Shown piece by piece: positions 44,854 through 53,460 of a stretch of 64,000 nucleotides of DNA. The number at the start of each line of letters is the position of its first letter. Position 1 is the first letter of the stretch. The position numbers were made by a program, and so were the translations under genes. The stretch is from Candidatus Binatia bacterium (GTDB lineage Bacteria; Desulfobacterota; Binatia; Bin18). The stretch spans positions 471,215 to 535,214 of the forward strand of contig JAJEFA010000007.1 in NCBI GenBank assembly GCA_022820725.1, given 5' to 3'. The notes beneath the pieces were generated by a model. It did no database searches. It saw nothing but the letters and a program-made list of their open reading frames with translations, and was not told the DNA's origin.

Positions 44854-45089
44854 CGTTGCTCTTGCCCGTACAACCAGCGGTCATGAGCCTTACCGCTTGC
44901 TTCTGAATCTCGCCCTATCCCAGCAATTGCTTGGAGTCCTCTCCGCGGAGACGGAGGAGGACGAAGGTGCGATGTGAGAATCTTGCGGAGCATTCCGGAA
45001 AGACTGACGCCCTCCCCTTCGGCCATTCTCTTTAAGGTTCCATATTGCCATTCCTCCAGTAATACTTGAGTGCGATGATAGGTACTCAT
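44850..45089 (-). CDS. vapB: Ribbon-helix-helix antitoxin (VapB-like)
   Basis: 79 residues from the ATG at 45089, with aaggag upstream. MSTYHRTQVLLEEWQYGTLK and GVSLSGMLRKIL form a ribbon-helix-helix fold, followed by a flexible tail that would block the PIN toxin. Overlaps vapC by 4 nt. Confidence 0.82.
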   Translation of the reverse strand: MSTYHRTQVLLEEWQYGTLKRMAEGEGVSLSGMLRKILTSHLRPPPSPRRGLQAIAGIGRDSEASGKAHDRWLYGQEQR

Positions 45090-45114
45090 AGTCCTTCTCC
45101 TTATGGGATGTATG

Positions 45115-45128
45115 TACATTATAATGTA
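45115..45128 (-). promoter_or_regulatory. Palindromic operator over the vapBC promoter
   Basis: TACATTATAATGTA is a perfect 14-bp palindrome 26 bp before the antitoxin ATG. It contains TATAAT on the minus strand, so a bound VapB(C) would cover the -10 box. Confidence 0.6.
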
Positions 45129-45251
45129 ATGATGTTTAAGACCTCAGGACGGACTTTTCGCCAGGAGTCTATCAGGGTCGAATTGAGGCCCTCCTCCCTA
45201 TCTGCTAGCCTAGGATTTTTCTCCTGAAGAGAACGCTAAAGGGTTAGGCCC

Positions 45252-46370
45252 GTGACTCCGCAAGAAAAACTGCAAAAAATCCGCGCAGAACTCCAACACC
45301 GTTTTCTCGAACGACATACCCTCATCGACGGCGCGCTGGCGGCGTTATTGGCCTCCCAGCACGTCCTTATTGTCGGCCCTCCGGGGACGGCCAAGTCGAT
45401 GCTGGCGGACGAGTTGTGTCGCCGTATTACCGGGGCACGCTATTTTCAGTGGCTGCTGACAAAGTTCACGACACCGGAAGAACTCTTTGGCGCGGTCAGC
45501 CTCAAAGCGCTCGAAGCCGACGACTATCGCCGGGTCACGGATAACAAACTGCCCGAGGCGCATATTGCCTTTTTGGACGAAGTCTTCAAGTCCAGCTCCT
45601 CGATCTTGAATGCGATCCTCAGCATTATCAACGAGCGGGTCTTTCATAATGGCAAAGAGGCCACACCAGTGCCGCTCCTGACACTCTTCGGGGCCAGCAA
45701 TGAGCTTCCCGAGGACGATGAACTCCTTGCGCTGTATGACCGCTTTCTGCTGCGCTTCGCTGTGGATTATATCCAGGAGGACTTTCGCTTTCTCCACATG
45801 CTCCAGGCGCAGCGACCGGCTGACCGCACGACGCTGACCCTCGACGAGCTGCGTCAATTACAAACTGAGGCGCAGGCCGTCACCGTCCCTGATACCGTTC
45901 TTGGGGTTATTGCCGAAGTGCGCCGGGAACTGCGGACACAAGATATTCTGGCGTCCGACCGTCGTTACCGCCAGAGTGTCGGTCTGCTGCAAGCCGTGGC
46001 CTGTCTGGATGGGCGCCGTGTCGTCACCGAAACCGATGTCTTCTTTCTTGAACACGTTTTGTGGAAGGAGCCATCAGAGCAGGCCACCGTGCATACCGTG
46101 ATCCATGGCTTGATTCATGGCTATGAGGATGAGGTGCAGGAACTCCTGTTTCAGGCTAAAGAGTTACGCGACTATGCCGAGCGGCCCTGGGAGGACGCGG
46201 AGCAACGCGCCCGCGCGATCATTGAGGCGCATACCAAGATTCGGAATATTCTGACCAAGGTGGAGGAAATCCACCAACACGTTCAGGAAGTTGGGCGCGC
46301 CATCGACAAGGTTGAAAGGACGAAACAGGAAATTCAGGAGATCCAGGGCCAGCTATTAGCCAGGCTCTAA
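45252..46370 (+). CDS. MoxR/RavA-type AAA+ ATPase
   Basis: 372 residues. Walker A GPPGTAKS at 42-49, Walker B IAFLDEVFKSSSSILNA, sensor FGASNELPEDDELLALYDR. The C-terminal third (about 285-372) is a long helical segment with TKVEEIHQHVQEVGRAIDK. With the VWA protein encoded 18 bp downstream it matches the RavA-ViaA type of chaperone pair. GTG start. Confidence 0.9.
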   Translation: MTPQEKLQKIRAELQHRFLERHTLIDGALAALLASQHVLIVGPPGTAKSMLADELCRRITGARYFQWLLTKFTTPEELFGAVSLKALEADDYRRVTDNKLPEAHIAFLDEVFKSSSSILNAILSIINERVFHNGKEATPVPLLTLFGASNELPEDDELLALYDRFLLRFAVDYIQEDFRFLHMLQAQRPADRTTLTLDELRQLQTEAQAVTVPDTVLGVIAEVRRELRTQDILASDRRYRQSVGLLQAVACLDGRRVVTETDVFFLEHVLWKEPSEQATVHTVIHGLIHGYEDEVQELLFQAKELRDYAERPWEDAEQRARAIIEAHTKIRNILTKVEEIHQHVQEVGRAIDKVERTKQEIQEIQGQLLARL

Positions 46371-46388
46371 ACCGTCCGAAAGATTATC

Positions 46389-48071
46389 ATGCCTCGCCGA
46401 CGCGCCAAGAAAAAATCCCAGTTCAGCTTCCCTCCCCCAGCCCCCCTACCGGATAATGTGTACTGGATTGAGAGTGACTCGTATGACCGGGCGGTCTATG
46501 AGCAGCTCCGCGCCGCCTCCCCCTCTTTACAGGGCCTTGAAGAGAGTGGAGCTTCTCTCCTGCCGCACTTTCGGGCACTGCTGCGCGACCTTTTTTGTGC
46601 GCTCTTCAAATATAATGTCGTTTTTTTCAAAGCGGACGACGTACTCCCCAGCGCGGCAGTGAACCGGGAGTTTCTCACCGCCTTTCACCCCTTGGGGGGT
46701 CAGGGGGGTATGAAAGAAAAGACCGGCGAGTTGGCGAACCTGCTGCGAGAAGCCACCGTCCTGGATGAAGGACAAGCCGGACTGGCCACCGTACTCTTAG
46801 GCGAGGGCGCCCTCCGCCTGCTGAAATCTGAAAAGACATTGACCCGGCGCGACTTGCTTGATGTCTGGAATGTAGAGAAGCAAGAAGCGTTGGTGCGGGA
46901 GCACATCGACGAAGCCCAGAATGCAAAGGAACTCACCGAACAAGCGGGCGCCGCAAAGGACGTATCACAAGAAGCCAAGGAGATGCTCGAACAGACGGCC
47001 GAGCGTATGGCCAGCCAGGCACGGGCGGAAAATACCCGTCTGCAACGCCTGGCCAGACAGCTCAACCAGGACCTGTCCCGTGTCCAGGAGGAGATCCGTA
47101 ATCGTTTTCTCAAAGAAGCGATTACGGTTGCCCAAAATCTCGATGACGCAACCCAGGAGGCCGAGTCGTGGGGGCTGGCCGTTGGTGGTGGTTACCAATC
47201 TTCTCCCGGCCGCCAGATTGAACTGGGGAAGCGCCTGGCTGGGAACGACAAGCTGAAAAAGCTCGCTGCCATGGTCGGGCGGATGAAGCACCACGCGCTC
47301 GCCCTGCGGCGGAAAAATTTTGAACGTACCAGTGACGAGGTCTTCGAGGTAGGTCTCGGCGCGGAACTCAGCCGCTTGCTCCCCCACGAGTTGCTGAGTC
47401 TGCAGCATCCTGTATTACGTCAGGACTTTATCCGACGCTTTGTGGACAACGAGCTTTTACAGTACGACCTGCGCGGGGTGGAGGCACAGGGCAAAGGCCC
47501 GCTTATCGTCTGCCTCGACGGCAGCTCATCCATGCAGGGAGACAAAGAGGTCTGGGCCAAAGCGCTTACGCTCACGCTTCTTGAGATTGCCCGGCGCGAA
47601 CGGCGCCGGTTTCGGGCGATTTGTTTCTCATCCGCGGACGCGCCCCTGTACAGCGTCGATCTCAATACGCGGGTGCGCTATGAAGCGGACATGGACAAGG
47701 TTCTGGAGTTGGCCGAATACTTCCCCGGCGGTGGGACCGATTTTGAAAAGCCCCTTGACGCGGCCCTGGGGTGCATCAAAGAGGAAACGTGTCCCGCATC
47801 CACCCGTCAAGGAAGAACACATTTCCTCTTTCGGGAATCTCGTTTCCAGCGAGGTGACATCGTGTTTATTACCGACGGCGAATGTCGGGTCCACGCAGAC
47901 TGGGCCGAACGCTTTACCACAGAAAAGAACGCGCTTGGCTTCTCGCTCTTCTCGATTCTGATCGATGTTGGTACCAGTTCACTGGGTTCGCTTAAACCTT
48001 TTAGCGATAAGATTACGGCCGTCTCTCAGCTGACCAGCAAAGAGGCCGGAGACGTGTTTGTCAAATTGTAG
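46389..48071 (+). CDS. VWA-domain protein (ViaA/CoxE-like) carrying a palindromic insert
   Basis: 560 residues. A helical N-terminal half with a coiled coil (about 190-245) leads to a von Willebrand A domain with metal site DGSSS at 377-381 and a second Asp motif in DIVFITDGECR. Partner of the AAA+ ATPase upstream. Codons 464-481 (KEETCPASTRQGRTHFLF) are exactly palindromic element copy 4, placed between the helix LDAALGCI and the strand DIVFITDG, a loop expected to tolerate insertions. Confidence 0.85.
   Translation: MPRRRAKKKSQFSFPPPAPLPDNVYWIESDSYDRAVYEQLRAASPSLQGLEESGASLLPHFRALLRDLFCALFKYNVVFFKADDVLPSAAVNREFLTAFHPLGGQGGMKEKTGELANLLREATVLDEGQAGLATVLLGEGALRLLKSEKTLTRRDLLDVWNVEKQEALVREHIDEAQNAKELTEQAGAAKDVSQEAKEMLEQTAERMASQARAENTRLQRLARQLNQDLSRVQEEIRNRFLKEAITVAQNLDDATQEAESWGLAVGGGYQSSPGRQIELGKRLAGNDKLKKLAAMVGRMKHHALALRRKNFERTSDEVFEVGLGAELSRLLPHELLSLQHPVLRQDFIRRFVDNELLQYDLRGVEAQGKGPLIVCLDGSSSMQGDKEVWAKALTLTLLEIARRERRRFRAICFSSADAPLYSVDLNTRVRYEADMDKVLELAEYFPGGGTDFEKPLDAALGCIKEETCPASTRQGRTHFLFRESRFQRGDIVFITDGECRVHADWAERFTTEKNALGFSLFSILIDVGTSSLGSLKPFSDKITAVSQLTSKEAGDVFVKL
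47778..47831 (-). repeat. 54-bp palindromic element, copy 4 (inside a CDS)
   Basis: Arms aaagaggaaacgtgt (47778-47792) and acacatttcctcttt (47817-47831), one mismatch. The centre read on the minus strand ends gatgcggg, like copy 6, so the element is inverted relative to it. It is read in frame as codons 464-481 of the VWA gene. Here too the third triplet is GAA, not TAA. Confidence 0.9.
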
Positions 48072-48093
48072 CGAGGAGAGGGAGCGCTTCGAT

Positions 48094-49290
48094 ATGACTG
48101 CCTTGGCTGGACTGCGGATTCTTGACCTGACCGACCTCAAAGGAGCCATGTGTGCCAAACTCTTTGGCGATATGGGGGCGGATGTCATCAAGATCGAGCC
48201 ACCGGCGGGGGATGCCACGCGTCGCATTGGTCCGTTTCTCGATGGCAAACCGCACCCCGAGCGGAGCCTGCTCTTCTGGTTCTATAATACCAGCAAACGG
48301 GGCATCACCCTTGATCTGAACCAGCCAGCCGGCCAGGAGTTGGTCAAGCAGTTGGCAGCAAAGGCGGACGTGTTGATCGAGTCGGCCGCGCCAGGGACTC
48401 TCGCCCGGATCGGTTTGGGTTATGACGAACTGAAGCAGATCAATCCAAATCTGGTGCTCACCTCGATTACGCCTTTTGGACAGACCGGACCCTACCGAGG
48501 CTACCGCTCCTCGGACATGGTGGCCGAGGCCCTGGGCGGCATGATATGGACCAACGGATTTCCCGATGAGCCGCCGCTGCACGCTATGGGCCTGCAAGCC
48601 TACCATAGCGCCTCCTTTTTTGCCGCGATCGGTACGCTGTTGGCCTTGTTGACGCGGGACAGCCTCGGCGAGGGCCAGTGGGTGGACGTCAGTATGCAGG
48701 AAGCCGTCGCCGGGGCAGTGGAACATGTAGCGCCGTTTTATCATCAGGGACTGGGGATTGAGAGCCGGCGCGGCAGCCTGCACTGGAGTCGTTATTTCCG
48801 CGTGGCTCGGTGTCGCGACGGCTATGTCATGCACTGCTCGTTGGGAGATTGGACTTCGCTGGTCGAATGGGTCAAAGGAGACGAGAAGGCCCAGGACCTT
48901 GAGGACACACGCTGGGAAGATCTGGTCTATCGAAGGGAGCATGCCGAACACCTGTTTGATATCCTGGATGACTGGGCCAAAGACTACAGCGTGGCCGAAC
49001 TCATGGAAGGCGCCCAACTCCGGCGCATTCCGTATGCTATGGTCCGACCACCGGAGGCCTTGGTGGACGATCCCCAGTTGAACGACCGTGGCTTTTTCTC
49101 CACTATCGAGCATCCGGAGTTAGGCCGAACCGTGCAATATCCTGGCGGTCCCATTCATTTTACGGCAACGCCATGGCGCATTACCCGCCGTCCACCCCTC
49201 CTGGGCGAACATAACACCGAAATATATGATAAGGAGCTCGGGCTTGAGGCAGACCGCCTGTCGGCCCTGAAGCAGACTGGCGTCATTTGA
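48094..49290 (+). CDS. CaiB/BaiF family III CoA-transferase (Asp-lacking subgroup)
   Basis: 398 residues from the ATG at 48094, after gaggagaggg. CoA-binding start LAGLRILDLTDLKGAMCAKL, and FWFYNTSKRGITLDLNQPAG are typical. Where active enzymes have ADY with the nucleophilic Asp near 170, this has QAY (168-170), so the covalent Asp-acyl step may be missing. The change is shared with the 62.5-kb homologue. Function open. Confidence 0.85.
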   Translation: MTALAGLRILDLTDLKGAMCAKLFGDMGADVIKIEPPAGDATRRIGPFLDGKPHPERSLLFWFYNTSKRGITLDLNQPAGQELVKQLAAKADVLIESAAPGTLARIGLGYDELKQINPNLVLTSITPFGQTGPYRGYRSSDMVAEALGGMIWTNGFPDEPPLHAMGLQAYHSASFFAAIGTLLALLTRDSLGEGQWVDVSMQEAVAGAVEHVAPFYHQGLGIESRRGSLHWSRYFRVARCRDGYVMHCSLGDWTSLVEWVKGDEKAQDLEDTRWEDLVYRREHAEHLFDILDDWAKDYSVAELMEGAQLRRIPYAMVRPPEALVDDPQLNDRGFFSTIEHPELGRTVQYPGGPIHFTATPWRITRRPPLLGEHNTEIYDKELGLEADRLSALKQTGVI

Positions 49291-49351
49291 ACTGGAATAC
49301 CCCATGGTCTGAATAGTCAGGAGCAGTCCAAAACGAAAGGATTCCATCACA

Positions 49352-50188
49352 GTGAAGCCGATACCCGTAATCGTCGCTCTCCTCGTCCTGGCCGGTCTGA
49401 TTTCCACTCGAACAGACTCCCTGCGTACCGGAGAAAAGAGTAAACGTGTCCAGCATCACATGTCTAGTGGAGGACACGTTTACTCTTCTGAGACTGCTAT
49501 TCCTGCCGGTTCTGCCAGCGCCTGGCAACAAGTCGCCACCCTCTTCCCGCATACGCCCGGCAGTCGCTGGGTCTATCGGCTGTCCGGCGCGTGGTATGAG
49601 ACCGAGGCAGAACTCAGCGTGGAGGTGAAAGGACAGCATCATGTCCCGCATCTCCAGCGTGACGCCGTGATACTGGATGAAGCCCACCCCGGCGTCACGC
49701 CGACCGCGCCCAAGGATATCCTGCCGGTCTTGTACTACTTCCATGAGGACTATCTGGTCAGGAACAGCAACCATGCCTACGGCGATAATGAGCGCACGAA
49801 CCTGGTCTCAACCGGGACCATAGGCGAATCGTTTGCACCCGTCTTGCCACTCGACCTCGCCAGCCAGAGCGCAAACCCAAGTGAAGAGTGGCAAGAAGTC
49901 TGGGTCGGCGAATGGGGCGAGGAGGCCCAGCTCTCAACGCTCTATCGTTTTGGACTGGAGCCGGAGCTGGTGGTGGTCACGGCCGGGACGTACACCGACT
50001 GTCTGCGGGTGGAGACCAAACTCGTCCGGGCGAGCGGACGCGGTTTTCACTATACCGAATGGTACGCCCCTGGCGTCGGCATGGTGAAGAGTACTACCAC
50101 CGATCTGATGAGCGAACGCATTGTGGAGCAAAAGGCACTGGTCACGTTTCAGCTCGGGCAGGCTGAACCCGAGCATAAAGGACGGTGA
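49352..50188 (+). CDS. Secreted protein with palindromic insert, function unknown
   Basis: 278 residues from a GTG. A hydrophobic N-terminal segment (about 5-17) suggests a signal peptide. Copy 5 of the 54-bp element follows at once (residues 29-46, [18 protein letters not shown]). The mature part has PHTPGSRWVYRLSGAWYETE and FHYTEWYAPGVGMVKSTTTD, typical of beta-rich proteins. No family named. Confidence 0.65.
   Translation: MKPIPVIVALLVLAGLISTRTDSLRTGEKSKRVQHHMSSGGHVYSSETAIPAGSASAWQQVATLFPHTPGSRWVYRLSGAWYETEAELSVEVKGQHHVPHLQRDAVILDEAHPGVTPTAPKDILPVLYYFHEDYLVRNSNHAYGDNERTNLVSTGTIGESFAPVLPLDLASQSANPSEEWQEVWVGEWGEEAQLSTLYRFGLEPELVVVTAGTYTDCLRVETKLVRASGRGFHYTEWYAPGVGMVKSTTTDLMSERIVEQKALVTFQLGQAEPEHKGR
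49435..49488 (-). repeat. 54-bp palindromic element, copy 5 (inside a CDS)
   Basis: Arms aaagagtaaacgtgt (49435-49449) and acacgtttactcttc (49474-49488). The centre is the reverse complement type of copy 7. Here the TAA of the stem is out of frame: the gene reads it shifted by one base as AAG-AGT-AAA-CGT, so no stop occurs. It inserts 18 codons just after the signal peptide. Confidence 0.9.
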
Positions 50189-50286
50189 GGTTCTGGGGGA
50201 TGTAGAGAAGAACCGTCAGTCTGCTAGAATGACAATATTGTCCATTTTGATCGTATTATATTTATCCGGGAGAGAGAAAACAGCAT

Positions 50287-51180
50287 ATGGCCGAACCCAT
50301 TATCTTAACAACGAGTGTCGAGGGACTTCCTCCGCCCCGTCGCGGAAAAGTCCGTGATATTTACGAAACCGACGAGCATCTGTTGATCGTGGCAACCGAC
50401 CGGGTCTCGGCCTTTGATGTCGTGCTGCACGAAGGCATACCGGGCAAGGGACGGGTCCTGACCCAGGTGTCCCGCTTTTGGTTTGAACGCCTGGCCGACA
50501 TCGTGCCGCACCATCTCATTTCTGTTGACGTGGATACGTTCCCGGCTATTTTTCAGTCTGCCCGTGACAGTCTGGCCGGTCGCTCCATGTTGGTCAAAAA
50601 GGCCGAGCCGCTACCGGTCGAATGCATTGTTCGGGGCTATCTGGCCGGGTCCGGCTGGCAGGAATATCGGGCGAGTGGAACCGTGTGCAGCATTCCGCTA
50701 CCCCCAGGACTAGAGGAGAGCGCCCGGTTGCCCGAACCCATCTTTACCCCCTCAACCAAAGCCCCGCAGGGCGAGCACGACGAGAATATTGCCTTTGCGG
50801 AAGTCGAACGCCTCATTGGCACGGACCTGGCCGTCCAGGTGCGGGACCTCAGCCTGGCCCTGTATAAGAACGCCCACGCCTATGCGGAAACCAAGGGCTT
50901 CTTCCTGGCGGACACCAAATTCGAGTTTGGCCAGTGCGACGGTCAGCTCATTCTTATTGATGAAGCCTTCACCCCGGACTCGTCGCGCTTTTGGCGAAGC
51001 GAAATCTATCAGCCCGGCAAATCTCAGGACAGCTATGACAAACAGATTATTCGGAATTATCTGATTTCCCTGGGCTGGGACCGCAGACCGCCCGCTCCGC
51101 ATCTGCCGCAGGAGATTATCGATCAGGCGGCCTCCCGCTACCAGGAAATCTACGAAAACCTGACTGCTACAGACGGCTAA
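50287..51180 (+). CDS. purC: Phosphoribosylaminoimidazole-succinocarboxamide synthase
   Basis: 297 residues; joins CAIR and aspartate with ATP in purine synthesis. Key segments GKVRDIYETDEHLLIVATDR, LPVECIVRGYLAGSGWQEY, STKAPQGEHDENI, and LTPDSSRFW-like FTPDSSRFWRSE. This is the longer SAICAR synthase form (about 300 residues). Confidence 0.96.
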   Translation: MAEPIILTTSVEGLPPPRRGKVRDIYETDEHLLIVATDRVSAFDVVLHEGIPGKGRVLTQVSRFWFERLADIVPHHLISVDVDTFPAIFQSARDSLAGRSMLVKKAEPLPVECIVRGYLAGSGWQEYRASGTVCSIPLPPGLEESARLPEPIFTPSTKAPQGEHDENIAFAEVERLIGTDLAVQVRDLSLALYKNAHAYAETKGFFLADTKFEFGQCDGQLILIDEAFTPDSSRFWRSEIYQPGKSQDSYDKQIIRNYLISLGWDRRPPAPHLPQEIIDQAASRYQEIYENLTATDG

Positions 51181-51196
51181 ACCCACGAGCATAAGC

Positions 51197-52141
51197 ATGG
51201 CATCCGGCATCGGCCTCTGGATCGGTTTCACCCTGATTGTTCTCGTCCTGCTGTTCCTGGACCTGGGGGTTTTTCATCGTGAGGCGCGTGAAGTGTCGCG
51301 CAAGGAAGCCGGGATATGGAGCACCGTCTGGATCGGCCTCGCCCTGGTCTTTAACGCCTGGATTTATTATACCAGCGGCTCGGAGCCGGCCCTGGAATTT
51401 CTCGCCGGCTATTTGATCGAAAAATCACTCAGCGTGGACAACATCTTTGTCTTCTTGCTGATCTTCTCCTATTTTTCCGTTCCCCTGGCCTACCAGCATC
51501 GGGTTCTGTTCTGGGGGATTCTGGGCGCGCTCATCATGCGTGGGATTTTCATTGCCCTCGGAGCGACGCTGCTACACTATTTTCACTGGATCATCTATCT
51601 CTTCGGAGCCTTCCTGATCTTCACCGGGATCAGGATTGCCTTTTCGGATGAGACCGAATCCGATCCCGAGGATAATCCGGCCATTCGACTCCTGCGGCGG
51701 GTGCTGCCGGTCACGGACAAATACGAAGGCCAACACTTCTTCGTCCGGCATCAGGGGAAGCTTTTTGCCACCCCCCTCTTGGTCGTCCTCGTTTCCATAG
51801 AAAGCACGGACCTGGTCTTTGCGATCGATTCGATTCCGGCCATTTTTGCCGTCACCGACGACCCCTTCATCGTCTACACCTCAAACGTCTTCGCCATTCT
51901 GGGTCTGCGCGCCTTGTATTTCCTGATTGCCGGCGTGCTCGATCTGTTTGTCTATCTGCGCATCGGCCTGGGCGTGGTGTTGGGCTTTGTTGGTGTCAAA
52001 ATGCTCCTGGTCGACGTGTATCCCATCCCGATTGGTCTCTCCCTGGGTGTGATCGCCCTGGTCCTGACCGTCACGGTCGTCGCCTCGCTGCTCTTTCCGC
52101 CCTCCGAGTCGGCCAAGGAAGATGTTTCCGAGGCGGTGTAG
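51197..52141 (+). CDS. TerC family integral membrane protein
   Basis: 314 residues with about nine membrane helices. Family motifs ASIxS-like YLIEKSLSVDNIFVF and VSIESTDLVFAIDSIPAIFA are complete. Related to Alx/TerC manganese exporters. No yybP-ykoY riboswitch was recognised in the short space upstream. Confidence 0.92.
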   Translation: MASGIGLWIGFTLIVLVLLFLDLGVFHREAREVSRKEAGIWSTVWIGLALVFNAWIYYTSGSEPALEFLAGYLIEKSLSVDNIFVFLLIFSYFSVPLAYQHRVLFWGILGALIMRGIFIALGATLLHYFHWIIYLFGAFLIFTGIRIAFSDETESDPEDNPAIRLLRRVLPVTDKYEGQHFFVRHQGKLFATPLLVVLVSIESTDLVFAIDSIPAIFAVTDDPFIVYTSNVFAILGLRALYFLIAGVLDLFVYLRIGLGVVLGFVGVKMLLVDVYPIPIGLSLGVIALVLTVTVVASLLFPPSESAKEDVSEAV

Positions 52142-52149
52142 GCTGCCCC

Positions 52150-53451
52150 ATGTCTCCCCCACAAAAAGGCCGGCGCGCGCTCGAAGGTGTTCGTATTCTT
52201 GATTTCACCTGGGTGGTCGCCGGTCCGGTTGCGGTCCGTATCCTGGCCGACCAGGGGGCCGAGGTCATTAAAATCGAGCGGCGCGATACGCTCGATCTGG
52301 GGACGCGGCGCGGCGGCTTTTCCGGCAATCTGCATCGAGGCAAGGAGAGCACGGTCATCAATATGGCCGATCCGCGCGGGATTGAAGTCGCCCAAAAACT
52401 CGCGGCCATATCAGACGTCGTGATCGACAATTTCAGCGCACGGGTCATGCGCAACTGGGGGCTCGACTACGAGAGCCTCAAAAAAATCAAGCCCGATATT
52501 ATTGCGGTCTCCATGTCCGGCTTTGGGCATACCGGACCGCACAAGGATTATGTCAGCTATGGGCCAACGCTCCAGGCCTTGTCCGGCTATACGCTCCAGA
52601 TGCGTCACCCTGGTCACGAGCCGGCCGGCTGGGGCTATTCGTACGCGGACATGACCGGCGGCTACAGCGGCGCGCTGGCCGTACTGATGGCCCTGTGGCA
52701 TCGTAAACAAACCGGCCAAGGACAGTTCGTTGACCTGGCACAGTTTGAGGCGATTTCCAGCCTGGTCGGACCAGGCTTGCTCGACATTTTAAATAATCAG
52801 ACACCCACAAAGAGGAAGCGTGTCCTCCATGCACATGAAGATGCGGGACACGTTTCCTCTTTTCAGCCGGTCGGAAATCGTTCCCAGGAGGCCCCGGCGG
52901 CTCCACACGGGGTGTATCGCTGCAAGGGCGACGACCGCTGGTGCGCGATTGCCGTCTTCACCGAAGCAGAATGGCAGAGTCTGTGCCGTGTCTTGGAGCA
53001 GCCGGCCTGGACACGCGAGGCACGCTTTGCCAGCCTTGCCGACCGTCTCCAACATCAAGACGCTTTGGATGCCCATATTGAAGCCTGGACCCAGCGGCAT
53101 ACGGCTGAAGAGGTCATGTCCCGCCTGCAAGAAGCCGGTATCGCCGCCGGTGTGGTTGCCAACGGGGAGGATCTGGACCGCGACCCCCAACTACGGGCGC
53201 GGGACTATTGGGCGCAGTTGCCGGCCCAGGAAAATGGGAAGACGGAGGAGTTCATACTTGACGGGCCGCCGTTCAAGCTCTCGCAGACGCCAGGCTACGT
53301 GGCCGCCCCAGGCCCGTTGCTGGGCGAGCATACGGAGAGCGTCCTGCGCCGCCTGCTCAACTATTCCGACCAGCAGATCGCTCAACTCAAAGCAGAGCGC
53401 GTCATCGCCTCGCATGCAGAGATCCATGCCGAGCGGACGGTACAGGACTAA
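52150..53451 (+). CDS. CaiB/BaiF family III CoA-transferase with palindromic insert
   Basis: 433 residues, longer than the usual 390-410. The catalytic Asp is at 167 (SYADMTGGYSGAL). Residues 221-238 (KRKRVLHAHEDAGHVSSF) are encoded by palindromic element copy 6, breaking the usual stretch before QPVGNRSQEAPAAPHGVY. Without those 18 residues the alignment with relatives would close. It is likely still active because the insert is on a surface loop; this is inference. It starts 8 bp after the TerC gene. Confidence 0.9.
   Translation: MSPPQKGRRALEGVRILDFTWVVAGPVAVRILADQGAEVIKIERRDTLDLGTRRGGFSGNLHRGKESTVINMADPRGIEVAQKLAAISDVVIDNFSARVMRNWGLDYESLKKIKPDIIAVSMSGFGHTGPHKDYVSYGPTLQALSGYTLQMRHPGHEPAGWGYSYADMTGGYSGALAVLMALWHRKQTGQGQFVDLAQFEAISSLVGPGLLDILNNQTPTKRKRVLHAHEDAGHVSSFQPVGNRSQEAPAAPHGVYRCKGDDRWCAIAVFTEAEWQSLCRVLEQPAWTREARFASLADRLQHQDALDAHIEAWTQRHTAEEVMSRLQEAGIAAGVVANGEDLDRDPQLRARDYWAQLPAQENGKTEEFILDGPPFKLSQTPGYVAAPGPLLGEHTESVLRRLLNYSDQQIAQLKAERVIASHAEIHAERTVQD
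52809..52862 (+). repeat. 54-bp palindromic element, copy 6 (inside a CDS)
   Basis: Arms aaagaggaagcgtgt (52809-52823) and acacgtttcctcttt (52848-52862), one mismatch. Read in the same shifted frame as copy 5. It adds 18 codons to the CoA-transferase without a frameshift. Confidence 0.9.
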
Positions 53452-53460
53452 GGAGACATT

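Noticed and set aside
45252..48071. RavA/ViaA-like pair as a new system
   Set aside because: AAA+ MoxR plus VWA pairs are widely known; only the palindromic insert is new here.
48061..49113. Long open frame opposite a CoA-transferase
   Set aside because: Shadow of a well-supported gene in GC-rich DNA; its protein has no family features.
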